The notes below the pieces were generated by a model. It had not been told where the DNA came from and searched no databases. It worked only from the letters and a program-made list of their open reading frames with translations. Both the position numbers and the translations under genes were made by a program. DNA of 64,000 bases from an uncultured Clostridia bacterium. Lineage in GTDB: Bacteria > Bacillota > Clostridia > Lachnospirales > Anaerotignaceae. Positions 1 to 9,396 of this stretch are shown here, one piece after another (within the stretch, counting starts at the first letter, position 1; each line of letters opens with the position of its first letter). Location: NCBI GenBank assembly GCA_944379995.1, contig CALWGF010000008.1, positions 1 to 64,000 of the forward strand, written 5' to 3'.

Positions 1-75
1 TTTTTTTGCATTATCACTCCGCTAAAGCTTGTACTGACCACCGGCCTAGCCGGAGGTTTTATTGATAAACAATAA
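1..75 (+). CDS. C-terminal end of an unidentified, probably membrane protein
   Basis: An open frame enters from the left edge and stops with TAA at 73-75, giving 24 residues. The segment is hydrophobic (FFCIITPLKLVLTTGLAGGF) and ends in a short charged tail, which looks like the last transmembrane segment of an integral membrane protein. It ends directly before a bidirectional terminator, as expected for a real gene end. The fragment is too short to assign a family. Confidence 0.45.
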   Translation, partial: FFCIITPLKLVLTTGLAGGFIDKQ

Positions 76-110
76 AATAAGCCGTTAAAAAACGGCTTAT
101 TAAAAAAATT
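76..110. terminator. Bidirectional terminator between convergent genes
   Basis: An 11-bp perfect stem (AATAAGCCGTT / AACGGCTTATT, loop AAAA) is followed by an A/T run on both sides. It can terminate both the + gene ending at 75 and the minus-strand symporter gene ending at 109. Confidence 0.85.
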
Positions 111-1278
111 ATTTATTATTCCAACCAGATGTAACTTTATCAACAAATATTGCAATAGCACCATCACCTGTTACATTACAAGCAGTTCCAAAACTATCCT
201 GTGCAAGATAAAGTGCAATCATAAGAGCTGTAAGTGTATCATCAAATCCAAGCATTGACTGTAAAATTCCTAATGCAGCCATAACAGCACCACCAGGAAC
301 CCCAGGAGCTGCAACCATTGTTACACCAAGCATAAGTATAAATGGAAAAACATTACCAAAACTATAATCCATACCGTTCATCATCATAATAGCAATAGAA
401 CAACTTGTAAGAGTTATTGTTGAACCTGAAAGATGTATTGTAGCACAGAGTGGTACAACGAAATCTGCAACTTGTTCTCTTACACCATTATTTTTTGTTT
501 GTTCAAGAGTTATAGGTATTGTAGCTGCTGATGACTGTGTTCCAATAGCTGTCATATATGCAGGGAGCATTTTTCTTATAAGTTTAAATGGATTTTTACC
601 TACTGATGTACCTGATATTGTATATTGAATTACTATTACTATTACATGAAGTGCAATTATTATAACAAATACTTTTGCAAATACACTTAATATTTGAAAT
701 ACTGTACCTGCTTTTGTCATATTTGAAAATATACCACAAACATGGAAAGGAAGTAATGGTATAATAACATTTGAAATTAATTTTGATATAATTTCTTGAA
801 GTTCATTAAATGCATTTTTAATAACAGTACCTTTAATTGCAGATATACCAAGTCCCATAAGGAATGAAAATATAAGTGCTGTCATAACTTCCATAATAGG
901 TGGCATTTCTATTGTTATATAACTTGTAAGAAGCTGATTTTCGGGGTTTGCAGCGTCCATTACAAGAGCACCTTCTTTAAGGAAAGTTGGGAAAATTGTT
1001 ATATCTACAAAATATGCAAGTGAACCTGCTAATACAGTTGAAATATATGCAACACCTGCTGTAAGTACAAGTATTTTTCCTGCACCTTTTCCAAGGTCAC
1101 CAATTCCTGGAACAACAAATCCAATAATAATAAGTGGTATTGCAAAATTTAAGAAATTTCCAAAAATTCCATTAAATGTTGCAAAAATTCTTATAAACCA
1201 TGCTGGCATAAATGAACCAAATACTATACCAAGAATAATTGCAATTACCAAACGTGGTAATAAGCCTATTTTTTTCAT
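109..1278 (-). CDS. Dicarboxylate/amino acid:cation symporter (DAACS family)
   Basis: This 389-residue integral membrane protein belongs to the GltP/SstT/DctA family (usual length about 400-430), which imports dicarboxylates or acidic/neutral amino acids with Na+ or H+. The serine-rich hairpin motif is visible as TQSSAATIP near residue 250. GVPGG follows in the second hairpin region, and the TM8 substrate motif appears near the C-terminus as NVTGDGAIAIFVDK. The last motif departs from the glutamate-transporter form, so the substrate cannot be fixed; serine/threonine or a dicarboxylate are options. The start is supported by AGGAGGATATT before ATG. It is a single-gene unit, with a terminator downstream and an odd inverted repeat around its promoter. 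Confidence 0.85.
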   Translation of the reverse strand: MKKIGLLPRLVIAIILGIVFGSFMPAWFIRIFATFNGIFGNFLNFAIPLIIIGFVVPGIGDLGKGAGKILVLTAGVAYISTVLAGSLAYFVDITIFPTFLKEGALVMDAANPENQLLTSYITIEMPPIMEVMTALIFSFLMGLGISAIKGTVIKNAFNELQEIISKLISNVIIPLLPFHVCGIFSNMTKAGTVFQILSVFAKVFVIIIALHVIVIVIQYTISGTSVGKNPFKLIRKMLPAYMTAIGTQSSAATIPITLEQTKNNGVREQVADFVVPLCATIHLSGSTITLTSCSIAIMMMNGMDYSFGNVFPFILMLGVTMVAAPGVPGGAVMAALGILQSMLGFDDTLTALMIALYLAQDSFGTACNVTGDGAIAIFVDKVTSGWNNK

Positions 1279-1369
1279 AATATCCTCCTAAAAAATTAAA
1301 AATTATTGTGCAATTAGTAAAATAAAAAAATATATGTATTTGTGACAAAGACATATATTGCAATTTGTC

Positions 1370-1415
1370 CTACTAATAGGTACATTATATTAAATTTATT
1401 GTACAGTATTAGTAG
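1370..1415 (-). promoter_or_regulatory. Inverted repeat framing the -10 region of the symporter gene
   Basis: The arms CTACTAATA (1370-1378) and TATTAGTAG (1407-1415) are perfectly complementary, and GTAC blocks next to each arm also match. Between the arms, on the minus strand, lies a TATAAT (1384-1389) that fits the -10 box of the symporter gene starting at 1278; no strong -35 is visible. This suggests an operator straddling the promoter. I see nothing else recognisable in the gap 1421-1590, which is simply very AT-rich. Confidence 0.4.
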
Positions 1416-1590
1416 TGTACCACAAAATCATTTGTCTTTCACTATGTTTTTTTATTTTCTTAACTTTAAAACAAATATATATTAAAATTATAATAAAAAA
1501 TTTTTATATAATTATATTGTATATTTTTTGTATTATATAAAGTGCATAAAATAATAATAAAAACGTTGTACTATATGAATATAGATACAA

Positions 1591-1627
1591 AAAAAGCTCA
1601 ATTAATTATAAATTAATTGAGCTTTTT
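1591..1627 (-). terminator. Terminator of glnS
   Basis: A 17-bp stem (AAAAAGCTCAATTAATT with its complement) lies just past the glnS stop and has a T run on the minus strand. Confidence 0.85.
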
Positions 1628-1640
1628 AAAACTATTTATA

Positions 1641-3335
1641 TTATTTAGCTGGTTTATATGAACTTTTAAGAGATACAATTCTATTAAATACAAATTTTTC
1701 ATCAGTTGTATCTTTTGTATCTACACAGAAGTATCCATTTCTCATAAACTGGAATTTATCTCCTGCTTTTGCAGCACTTATTGCAGGTTCAATATAACAA
1801 TCTTTTAAAACCTCTATTGACTCAGGGTTCATTATCATATCACCGCTTGGGTCATCTGGATTATCAAGCATCATAGGTGCATATAATCTTACATCAGCCT
1901 TAATAGCTGTGTCAGCATTTACCCAATGAAGTGTTCCTTTAACTTTTCTTCCTTCAAATCCAGAACCGCTTTTTGTTTCTGGGTCATAAGTACAATGTAC
2001 TTCTGTTATATTTCCATTTTCATCTTTAACAAAATCTGTACAAGTTACAAAATAAGCACCTTTAAGACGAACTTCTTTGCCTGGAGCAAGACGGAAATAT
2101 TTTTTTGCTGGAACTTCCATAAAGTCATCAGCCTCTATATAAAGCTCTTTTGAGAAAGGAACCATACGTTTTCCTAAACTTTCATTTTCAGGGTTGTTTT
2201 CAAGCTCCATATACTCAATTTGACCTTCTGGATAGTTTGTTATAACAAGTTTTAATGGTTTTAAAACAGCCATTACAACATTTGTTTTACTTTTAAGGTC
2301 ATCTCTAATACAATAATCTAAAATTCCGCTATCAACCTTACTATTAGCTTTTGAAACACCTATTCTTTCACAAAAATCTCTTATGGCTTCAGGTGTAACA
2401 CCCCTTCTTCTAAGACCACTTATAGTAGGCATTCTTGGGTCGTCCCAACCATCAACAAGACCTTCTTCAACAAGTGCTCTAAGTTTTCTTTTACTCATAA
2501 CAGTATTTGTTAAGTTAAGACGAGCAAACTCAATCTGTCTTGGTACAATTTCAAAACCACCTACATTTTCAATAACCCAATCATATAAAGGTCTGTGGTC
2601 TTCAAATTCCATTGTACATATAGAGTGTGTAACACCTTCTATTGCGTCCTCAAGAGGGTGAGCAAAGTCATACATAGGATAAATACACCATTTATCACCT
2701 GTTCTATGATGATGTGCATGAGCTATTCTATATAATACAGGGTCACGCATATTTATATTAGGGCTTGTAACATCTATTTTTGCTCTTAATGTTTTTGAAC
2801 CATCAGGAAATTCACCATTTTTCATTCTTTCAAAAAGGTCAAGATTTTCTTCAACACTTCTATTTCTGTATGGACTTTCTTTTCCCGGAGTACTTAAAGT
2901 TCCTCTATATTCTCTCATTTCATCTGCTGTAAGGTCACAAACAAATGCTTTACCATCTTTTATAAGTTTTACAGCATATTCATAAAACTTATCAAAATAC
3001 TCTGAAGCAAAATAAAGTCTGTCTTCCCAATCAAATCCAAGCCATTTTACATCTTCTTCTATCGACTCAACATATTCAACATCTTCTTTTGTAGGGTTTG
3101 TATCATCAAAACGAAGGTTACATTTTCCACCATAATATTTAGCAAGACCAAAATTAAGGCATATTGATTTTGCATGTCCTATATGAAGGTATCCATTAGG
3201 CTCTGGAGGGAAACGTGTATTAAGTTTACAAAGACCTTCGCTTCCTAAATCCTCCATTATATAGTTGTGTATAAAATTACCAGTTCCACCAAGTTCAGAC
3301 TCTTTTGAAACTTCATTCTTATTTTCTTCAGACAT
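1641..3335 (-). CDS. glnS: Glutaminyl-tRNA synthetase
   Basis: This class I aminoacyl-tRNA synthetase charges tRNA-Gln with glutamine in the cytosol. The 564 residues match the usual bacterial length of about 550. The HIGH signature is [11 protein letters not shown] at 44-54 and the KMSKS loop is VMSKRKL near 280. The catalytic domain is followed by the beta-barrel anticodon-binding region (for example [16 protein letters not shown]). The start ATG has GGGAGGAAAAG upstream. It is a single-gene unit with its own promoter and terminator. Many firmicutes lack GlnRS and use the GatCAB transamidation route, so this gene was probably acquired in the lineage; whether GatCAB is also present cannot be seen here. 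Confidence 0.95.
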   Translation of the reverse strand: MSEENKNEVSKESELGGTGNFIHNYIMEDLGSEGLCKLNTRFPPEPNGYLHIGHAKSICLNFGLAKYYGGKCNLRFDDTNPTKEDVEYVESIEEDVKWLGFDWEDRLYFASEYFDKFYEYAVKLIKDGKAFVCDLTADEMREYRGTLSTPGKESPYRNRSVEENLDLFERMKNGEFPDGSKTLRAKIDVTSPNINMRDPVLYRIAHAHHHRTGDKWCIYPMYDFAHPLEDAIEGVTHSICTMEFEDHRPLYDWVIENVGGFEIVPRQIEFARLNLTNTVMSKRKLRALVEEGLVDGWDDPRMPTISGLRRRGVTPEAIRDFCERIGVSKANSKVDSGILDYCIRDDLKSKTNVVMAVLKPLKLVITNYPEGQIEYMELENNPENESLGKRMVPFSKELYIEADDFMEVPAKKYFRLAPGKEVRLKGAYFVTCTDFVKDENGNITEVHCTYDPETKSGSGFEGRKVKGTLHWVNADTAIKADVRLYAPMMLDNPDDPSGDMIMNPESIEVLKDCYIEPAISAAKAGDKFQFMRNGYFCVDTKDTTDEKFVFNRIVSLKSSYKPAK

Positions 3336-3374
3336 AAACTTTTCCTCCCAAAAATACTTAATTATCTGAAATAA

Positions 3375-3403
3375 ATGATATTATAAATACAATATAATGT
3401 CAA
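3375..3403 (-). promoter_or_regulatory. Sigma-A promoter of glnS
   Basis: On the minus strand TTGACA is followed by 17 bp and TATCAT. It overlaps the last codon of the preceding gene. No T-box leader fits in the short gap. Confidence 0.65.
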
Positions 3404-4428
3404 TTATTCCTTAACCATTCAGCAAAATGTTTATCTACAATCTGTACACCGCTATGGTTAAGGTGTGCATCATCTCTGAAATTTTCATTTTGTAACATTC
3501 CTGTTTCTTTATTTACAATATTATAATCTATATATGGTATGCCATATTCTTTTGCAAATTCAGCAACAGTATTATGAACAACATCATAATTTTCAATATA
3601 CTCCATTGATACATTGGCAATAGGTGCAGTTACAAAATAAAGTTCTATACCTTCTTTTTCACAAAGTTCTATTATTTTTTTTATATATTTTTTTTGTACA
3701 TTATTAAATTCCCAATCTTCGCCATCAAAGTTTTTAAACTGGTTTGTTTCATTATATTCATTTTCAGGCATTACAACATCACAAAATGTATATCCTCTAC
3801 TTCTATAATATTCAGTTCCAACAATTTCCGGTGTCGCTTTTTTCTCTACACCATATTTTTCTTCTATTTTAGTTTGCATTTCATTAGCTTCATATGCAAA
3901 ATAATCCTGTTGGTATCTTATAGGGAAAAGATTATATTTTACTTTTTCGTTTAAAGGAAATACATTTTTGATATATTCATCTTTTAATGACTGATTTTTA
4001 AGCACTTCAAAAAATGTATTTGCTTGTTTCATCTCAAATTCATCTTTTAATATATCCCAATAAAGCTCAAGTACAACTTTTTTAGGTTTTTGATAATTAA
4101 GAACCTCTTTAAGTACATAATAGCTTGTATCATAATGTTGCAAAGGTGTTCCAAGTTGCCAACTTGATGTACTAAGTATTGGGTCTATAATTTCAGGGTC
4201 AAATGTACAGTATGAATGTGAAGAACCTATAAAAACCATATCTATTGAATTAGGCTCTTGTTCATAAAATTCGTTATATCTTTGTTGTGTAAATGCATTT
4301 ATGATATTTTTATCAGCAGCTGCTTTATATTTAGCACCTATTTTATTAAATGCAACTCCTACTATTATTAAAAATATAACAAGTTTTAATATTGTTTTAA
4401 AATTGGAAATAAATGAATTCTCCAGCAT
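3400..4428 (-). CDS. Membrane-anchored SGNH-like protein, partner of the MBOAT acyltransferase
   Basis: The 342-residue protein has one N-terminal membrane segment (about 12-30) and an extracytoplasmic SGNH/GDSL-like domain. The nucleophile block is FIGSSHS at 66-72, and the catalytic Asp-His block is RDDAHLNHSG near 318-327. DltD- and AlgJ/AlgX-like proteins of this layout work with MBOAT proteins to move acetyl or other acyl groups onto cell-surface polymers. ATG at 4428 is chosen over TTG at 4455 because GGGGG lies 9 nt before it. It overlaps the upstream MBOAT gene by 32 bp, so the two are probably translationally coupled. The polymer substrate is unknown; DltD-type alanylation is unlikely because dltA and dltC are absent here. 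Confidence 0.75.
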   Translation of the reverse strand: MLENSFISNFKTILKLVIFLIIVGVAFNKIGAKYKAAADKNIINAFTQQRYNEFYEQEPNSIDMVFIGSSHSYCTFDPEIIDPILSTSSWQLGTPLQHYDTSYYVLKEVLNYQKPKKVVLELYWDILKDEFEMKQANTFFEVLKNQSLKDEYIKNVFPLNEKVKYNLFPIRYQQDYFAYEANEMQTKIEEKYGVEKKATPEIVGTEYYRSRGYTFCDVVMPENEYNETNQFKNFDGEDWEFNNVQKKYIKKIIELCEKEGIELYFVTAPIANVSMEYIENYDVVHNTVAEFAKEYGIPYIDYNIVNKETGMLQNENFRDDAHLNHSGVQIVDKHFAEWLRNN

Positions 4429-5869
4429 TGTAATAAACCCCCGCAGTAAATACAAATATAGCTATAAGTGAATAGAATAAAACTTCCACAACAGCTGATT
4501 TTTTAAGTATATTAATATGCATATCTCTGCCAAAAATACCTTCTGAAAGAAGCATTATTATTATTGCAGAAACAACTATTAAAAGTTCATAAATATTAAG
4601 TCCCATATTAGTTATAACTTCATAAAGATATTGTGGCTCAAGCCAATTTCTAAAATTCCATAAAAGTCTTTGTGTTATATATATAGCATCACTCATTGTA
4701 TTTGCTCTAAAGAACATAAATGCATATGATACAAGTGCAAATGTAAGTATAATTTCAAATAGTTTTACAAAAATACTTTTTTCAATATGAAGTACCTTTT
4801 TTATATTTTCTCTAAATTTTAATGTAGCATCTCCAATAACAAGGTATAGTCCATGTATACCTCCCCATACTACAAAAGTCCAAGCAGAACCATGCCATAA
4901 TCCACTTAAAAGAAATGTAACAATAAGATTTCTATAATGTTTTAATTTACTTACACGATTTCCGCCTAAGGGTATATAAACATAATCTGTAAACCATGTT
5001 GAAAGAGAAATATGCCAATTTCTCCAAAATTCTTTTATTCTCTTTGAAAAGAATGGTCTGTCAAAGTTTCTCATAAGATTAAATCCCATAATTTTTGCAG
5101 AACCTATGGCAATATCAGAATAACCACTAAAATCACAATATATTTGAAATGTGAAAAGTATTATTGCAAATACATAATATAAACCACTATAATTTTCACA
5201 AGAATTAAAAATAGTATTTACAGCAACAGCGGCTCTATCAGCAATAACAACTTTTTTAAAATATCCCCAAAGCATAATTTTTAATCCCATTATAGTTCTT
5301 TGAAAATTAGGATAATTTCTTCTAAAAAATTGTGGTATAAGATTTTGACTTCTTTCAATAGGTCCAGCTACAAGCTGTGGGAAAAACGAAATAAAAAGCG
5401 AAAATTTACCATAATGTTTTAAAGGTTTTATAGTTCCTCTATAAACATCTATTGTATACGCTGATGCCTGAAAAGTATAAAATGATATACCCATAGGAAG
5501 AACTATATTAAATTCAGGTATTGGATAACCTATACCCATACTTAAAAATATATTCATAATAGTATCATTTATAAACATAAGATACTTAAATATAAAAAGC
5601 AAACCAAAATTTATAACCATACATATTATAAGATATTTCTTTTTTAGGTCAAACTGCCTTTTCTTATTTGCAATATAAATCCTTATACCTGCAAGATAGT
5701 TAACAAAGGTTGAAAATACAAGTAAAATTATAAGTATAGGGCTCCAAGCCATATAAAATATATAACTTGCAACAAGTAAAAGTATCCATCTATATCTATG
5801 AGGAATTAAAAAATAAGTTGTTGCAACAATTATAAAAAATATTAAAAATTGAAATGAATTAAAAAGCAT
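4397..5869 (-). CDS. MBOAT family O-acyltransferase (AlgI/DltB-like)
   Basis: This 490-residue polytopic membrane protein of the membrane-bound O-acyltransferase family passes acyl groups across the membrane for polymer O-acylation. Family marks are FPQLVAGPIERSQNLIPQF, the conserved RIKEFWRNWHISLSTWF block, and the active-site region SGLWHGSAWTFVVWGGIHG with its two histidines. ATG at 5869 is preferred over an upstream ATG at 5935 because GAGGTG lies just before it and the upstream 22 residues are not family-like. It is the first gene of a two-gene operon with the SGNH partner and has its own promoter. Confidence 0.88.
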   Translation of the reverse strand: MLFNSFQFLIFFIIVATTYFLIPHRYRWILLLVASYIFYMAWSPILIILLVFSTFVNYLAGIRIYIANKKRQFDLKKKYLIICMVINFGLLFIFKYLMFINDTIMNIFLSMGIGYPIPEFNIVLPMGISFYTFQASAYTIDVYRGTIKPLKHYGKFSLFISFFPQLVAGPIERSQNLIPQFFRRNYPNFQRTIMGLKIMLWGYFKKVVIADRAAVAVNTIFNSCENYSGLYYVFAIILFTFQIYCDFSGYSDIAIGSAKIMGFNLMRNFDRPFFSKRIKEFWRNWHISLSTWFTDYVYIPLGGNRVSKLKHYRNLIVTFLLSGLWHGSAWTFVVWGGIHGLYLVIGDATLKFRENIKKVLHIEKSIFVKLFEIILTFALVSYAFMFFRANTMSDAIYITQRLLWNFRNWLEPQYLYEVITNMGLNIYELLIVVSAIIIMLLSEGIFGRDMHINILKKSAVVEVLFYSLIAIFVFTAGVYYNAGEFIYFQF

Positions 5870-5906
5870 ATTACACCTCTTTAAATCTAAAAAATCATTA
5901 TATTTG

Positions 5907-5935
5907 ATAATACAATAAATATTTAAAATAGTCAA
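5907..5935 (-). promoter_or_regulatory. Sigma-A promoter of the MBOAT-SGNH operon
   Basis: On the minus strand TTGACT is followed by 17 bp and TATTAT, about 40 bp before the MBOAT start and just past the upstream terminator. Confidence 0.65.
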
Positions 5936-5945
5936 AAGTTTTAAT

Positions 5946-5980
5946 GTTAAAAATAAAAAAACGACAGTAAAAACTGTCGT
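5946..5980 (-). terminator. Terminator of the propeller/coiled-coil gene
   Basis: An 8-bp stem ACGACAGT / ACTGTCGT (5961-5980) is followed by a long T run on the minus strand. Confidence 0.9.
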
Positions 5981-5981
5981 A

Positions 5982-7265
5982 TTAATTATAATTACTATAC
6001 ATAATATCTTCTATTATATTGTTAAGCTGATAATTTTCTTTCTTCAAAATATTAATATTATATTCATAATCTTTTTCTTTTTTATCCATTTCATTAATTT
6101 TGGATTTTATAAAACCTTTCTCTTTTTGATAATTTTCAAAAAGATTTTGATATTTTTCATATATTTTTTTAAGTTCTTCTGAAAGTTGTATTATTTCCTG
6201 TTCTTTTTCTTGATTTTCACGAACTAAAATATTTATATTATCAAAATCAAGTCTTTTTTCTGTTGTTTCCATAGTATTTCTCACCTTTCCTTTAATGTAA
6301 AAATCATTATTTTCCTCAGGAAAAATAGGAATTTCACCTTTTATTGAAACAAGTCCATAACATTCATTAGCAAGTATTTTACCTTTTTCATTAGTATTTT
6401 TATATCTACATTTAACTATACTTTGAAAATTTGAATATATTTTATTTATATTTTCACAACTCATTTCATATTTCATAATACCTTTTAATGTTTGCCATAA
6501 AACACACAATTCATCATTATTTTGATATATTATAACATTATCTGCAAAGCGTCCTTCCCATATCGTTTTTGCATTCGAAACATAATCATCTTTACATTTG
6601 TAATATACTCCCATTCTTCCCCTTAAAGCTAAAATATATACAATATGAACTTTTCCATCATAAGCTAATACAGATATATCTGTTACATAATTTCCGTTTT
6701 TTATATATTCAAATGGTGTTCCAGAAACAAAAGGATATAGCAATATTTCTCTACCTATTATATTTCCGTTAGTATTCTTATAATAAATAAGTTTATGTTC
6801 ATTTTTTATATCTAAGACACCAAATTTTATATTGCTTTGCATTAATATCCTGTCTATAAACTGTGGTTCTTTCCAAGTTTTATTTTCAAAACAAGTATAC
6901 ATAAGCATAACCTGTCCTTTTTTTGTATCTGATATAGTATATATTAAAACAGGTATATTATTAACAATATCAAAATAAAAATATGAATTTTCAATATTTT
7001 TATTTCTCTTAAAAATTGTACTGTTTTCACTTATCATGTTATGTACTTGTGTTAATATAATGTCACCATATATATTTCTTGAAAGTATATATATAACACC
7101 TCTTTTATCACAAATACAATTAAAAACCATGTCTGTATTATTAGTACATATAAATTCAGTACTTTCAAAATTTATTTTTATATTGTTATTTTCTTTATAT
7201 ATACAATAAATTCTGTCATAACCATTAAAATCTCCTCTAAGAAAAAACATATTTTTTGAAAGCAT
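5982..7265 (-). CDS. Unrecognised protein: predicted beta-propeller-like repeats plus C-terminal coiled coil
   Basis: I do not recognise this 427-residue protein. Residues about 1-300 carry four to six loosely repeated units of 40-50 residues, each ending in a strand pair such as VHIVYIL, LCVLWQT or IPVLIYT. That pattern is typical of six-bladed or sialidase-like propellers. The last 90 or so residues are a heptad-rich coiled coil (for example KEQEIIQLSEELKKIYEKY). No signal peptide or membrane segment is visible, so it is probably cytoplasmic. ATG at 7265 lies 9 nt after GAGGTG. ATG at 7271 is also possible. A longer frame up to 7412 would run over the htpG terminator and htpG itself and is rejected. 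Its downstream terminator makes it monocistronic. Confidence 0.7.
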   Translation of the reverse strand: MLSKNMFFLRGDFNGYDRIYCIYKENNNIKINFESTEFICTNNTDMVFNCICDKRGVIYILSRNIYGDIILTQVHNMISENSTIFKRNKNIENSYFYFDIVNNIPVLIYTISDTKKGQVMLMYTCFENKTWKEPQFIDRILMQSNIKFGVLDIKNEHKLIYYKNTNGNIIGREILLYPFVSGTPFEYIKNGNYVTDISVLAYDGKVHIVYILALRGRMGVYYKCKDDYVSNAKTIWEGRFADNVIIYQNNDELCVLWQTLKGIMKYEMSCENINKIYSNFQSIVKCRYKNTNEKGKILANECYGLVSIKGEIPIFPEENNDFYIKGKVRNTMETTEKRLDFDNINILVRENQEKEQEIIQLSEELKKIYEKYQNLFENYQKEKGFIKSKINEMDKKEKDYEYNINILKKENYQLNNIIEDIMYSNYN

Positions 7266-7325
7266 ATACATTATCACCTCTTTAAAATGTATATGCATAT
7301 AAAGAAATACTATTACATAAAAAAA

Positions 7326-7350
7326 GCAGAAGGATAAAAAATCCTTCTGC
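7326..7350 (-). terminator. Terminator of htpG
   Basis: A perfect 10-bp stem GCAGAAGGAT / ATCCTTCTGC with a 5-nt loop is followed by a T run on the minus strand. Confidence 0.9.
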
Positions 7351-7359
7351 AAAAATATA

Positions 7360-9324
7360 TTATTTATTTTCAAACTCAACAAGTTTTTCAAGTATTTTAT
7401 TGCTTCTATCAATAAAAGCTGTCATTTCTTCTGGTGTAAGTGTTTTATGTCCCATAAGTGCAAGGTCATAAATCTGTTTTGCAACAAGTTCTGTATCTTC
7501 TTTTTTGTCTTCTCTACCTTTAAGATTTACAAGAAGTTTTATAAGTTTATTTGAACTGTTAAGTACAAGAGTTTCTTCTGTTTCTATATTAGCAAACATT
7601 TTACTCATCATTTCATCTTTTGCATATGCTTCTCGCATTTCTTGCATTCTTCTTGACTCTTCTGAAAGAAGTATCATTGCTGAAATATTATCAGCTTTTA
7701 AACCTTCCATTTTTACATTAAGTTTTTCTTTTCCAAGTATTCCTCTAAAAAGATTTTGAACTTCTGTGCTTGTTTCTTCACTTACTGTATCTTCATTTTT
7801 AAGAACATCTGAAATATCAGCATCAATTCTTTGAAGTTTTACACCGCTATTTTTATATTCAAGGAATGATACAAAAGGTTTATCTATTGCAGTTGAAAGG
7901 TCTGCTGCAACAAGGTCATTATCTTTAAAAAGATTTATATATTGTATCTGCTGATTTTTATCTGTAAAGTAGAACATTTTATTTTCATGTTTGTCTTTAC
8001 ATTCTTCAAGATATTCATTTAATGTAACATATTTATCATCAGTTGTTTTAAAAAGTATTGAATCTTTTATTTTATCGTAAAGTTTTTCTTCACGCATACA
8101 ACCGTATTTTATAAATACTGAAATATCGTCCCAGAATTTTTCATATGTTTCTGTTCTTTCATTTTTAAACATACTATTAAGTTTATCAGCTACTTTTTTA
8201 GTTATATAAGTAGACATTTTAGCTGCATAACCATCATTCTGTAAAGCACTTCTTGAAACGTTAAGAGGAAGGTCTGGACAATCTATAACACCTTTAAGAA
8301 GAAGTAAAAACTCTGGAACAACTTCTTTTATGTTATCAGCAATATAAACTTGATTTGAATAAAGTTTTATCTGACCGTCCATTGCGTCCATTTCATTAAC
8401 GATTTTAGGGAAATATAATATTCCTTTAAGTCTAAAAGGATAATCCATATTAAGATGTATCCAGAAAAGAGGGTCATTCATATCCATAAATACTTCATGA
8501 TAGAATTTTTTATAATCCTCATCTGTACATTCTTTAGGCTGACGAAGCCATAATGGATTTACTTCATTAAGAGGAACAGGTTCTTTTTCCTCTTCTTCTT
8601 TATTATCAAGAACTTTTTCAGCAATTTCGCTAGCTTCTTCAGGGCTTACATGTATAACATTTGAATTTTCTTCTTGTTTTTCTTCTTCATCAGAAACTGT
8701 TTCAATATATATTGGAACAGGCATAAATGAACAATATTTTTTAAGAGTTGAATATAAAGTTCCTTCATTAAGGAATTCTTCTCCATCTTCACCAATATGA
8801 AGTGTTATTGTTGTACCTCTTTCTGTTCTTTCGCCTTTTTCCATTTCATAATCAATTCCGCCTTCACAAATCCATTTTGCAGGCTCAGAACCTTCAATAT
8901 AGCTTAAAGTATCAATTTCAACTTTTTCAGCTACCATAAATGCACTATAAAAACCAAGTCCGAAATGACCTATAATGTCATTTTCATCATCTGTTTTTTC
9001 TTCATATTTTGAAAGGAAATCAGTAGCACCAGAAAAAGCAATCTGATTTATATATTTTTTAACTTCATCAGCAGTCATACCGATACCGTTATCAATAATT
9101 TTTATTGTTTTATTTTTTTCATCAACAACTACATTAACTGCGAATTTTTCATCTTCACTAACAGAAGGAGCTTCTCCCATTCCCATAAGTTTTTTAAGTT
9201 TTGTAACCGCATCACAACCATTTGATACAAGTTCACGAACGAATATATCCTTATCTGTGTAAAGCCATTTTTTTATAATTGGTAAAAAATTTTCACTATT
9301 TATAGATAAATTACCTTTTTCCAT
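7360..9324 (-). CDS. htpG: Chaperone protein HtpG (Hsp90)
   Basis: This is an ATP-dependent cytosolic chaperone dimer of 654 residues (usual 620-640). The GHKL ATPase domain is at the N-terminus, with DNGIGMTADEV and the lid glycines GHFGLGFYSAFMV; the middle domain and C-terminal dimerisation domain follow. An acidic low-complexity linker (about 215-250, rich in E, with KEEEEKEPVP) separates the N and middle domains and is longer than in many bacterial HtpG proteins. The start has AGGAGGAATACCTA upstream. A sigma-A promoter and a perfect CIRCE operator precede it, which implies HrcA control. Confidence 0.97.
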   Translation of the reverse strand: MEKGNLSINSENFLPIIKKWLYTDKDIFVRELVSNGCDAVTKLKKLMGMGEAPSVSEDEKFAVNVVVDEKNKTIKIIDNGIGMTADEVKKYINQIAFSGATDFLSKYEEKTDDENDIIGHFGLGFYSAFMVAEKVEIDTLSYIEGSEPAKWICEGGIDYEMEKGERTERGTTITLHIGEDGEEFLNEGTLYSTLKKYCSFMPVPIYIETVSDEEEKQEENSNVIHVSPEEASEIAEKVLDNKEEEEKEPVPLNEVNPLWLRQPKECTDEDYKKFYHEVFMDMNDPLFWIHLNMDYPFRLKGILYFPKIVNEMDAMDGQIKLYSNQVYIADNIKEVVPEFLLLLKGVIDCPDLPLNVSRSALQNDGYAAKMSTYITKKVADKLNSMFKNERTETYEKFWDDISVFIKYGCMREEKLYDKIKDSILFKTTDDKYVTLNEYLEECKDKHENKMFYFTDKNQQIQYINLFKDNDLVAADLSTAIDKPFVSFLEYKNSGVKLQRIDADISDVLKNEDTVSEETSTEVQNLFRGILGKEKLNVKMEGLKADNISAMILLSEESRRMQEMREAYAKDEMMSKMFANIETEETLVLNSSNKLIKLLVNLKGREDKKEDTELVAKQIYDLALMGHKTLTPEEMTAFIDRSNKILEKLVEFENK

Positions 9325-9361
9325 TAGGTATTCCTCCTCATATTTAATATTTCTAAATATT

Positions 9362-9389
9362 ATTTTAACACCGAAATATTAAAAGTCAA
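9362..9389 (-). promoter_or_regulatory. Sigma-A promoter of htpG
   Basis: On the minus strand TTGACT is followed by 16 bp and TAAAAT. The CIRCE element lies only 7 bp upstream of the -35 box, an unusual position since CIRCE more often overlaps or follows the start site. Confidence 0.65.
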
Positions 9390-9396
9390 GACAAAT

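Noticed and set aside
7266..7412. Upstream extension of the propeller/coiled-coil gene to 7412
   Set aside because: It would run through the htpG terminator hairpin and into htpG; a good ribosome binding site supports the start near 7265.
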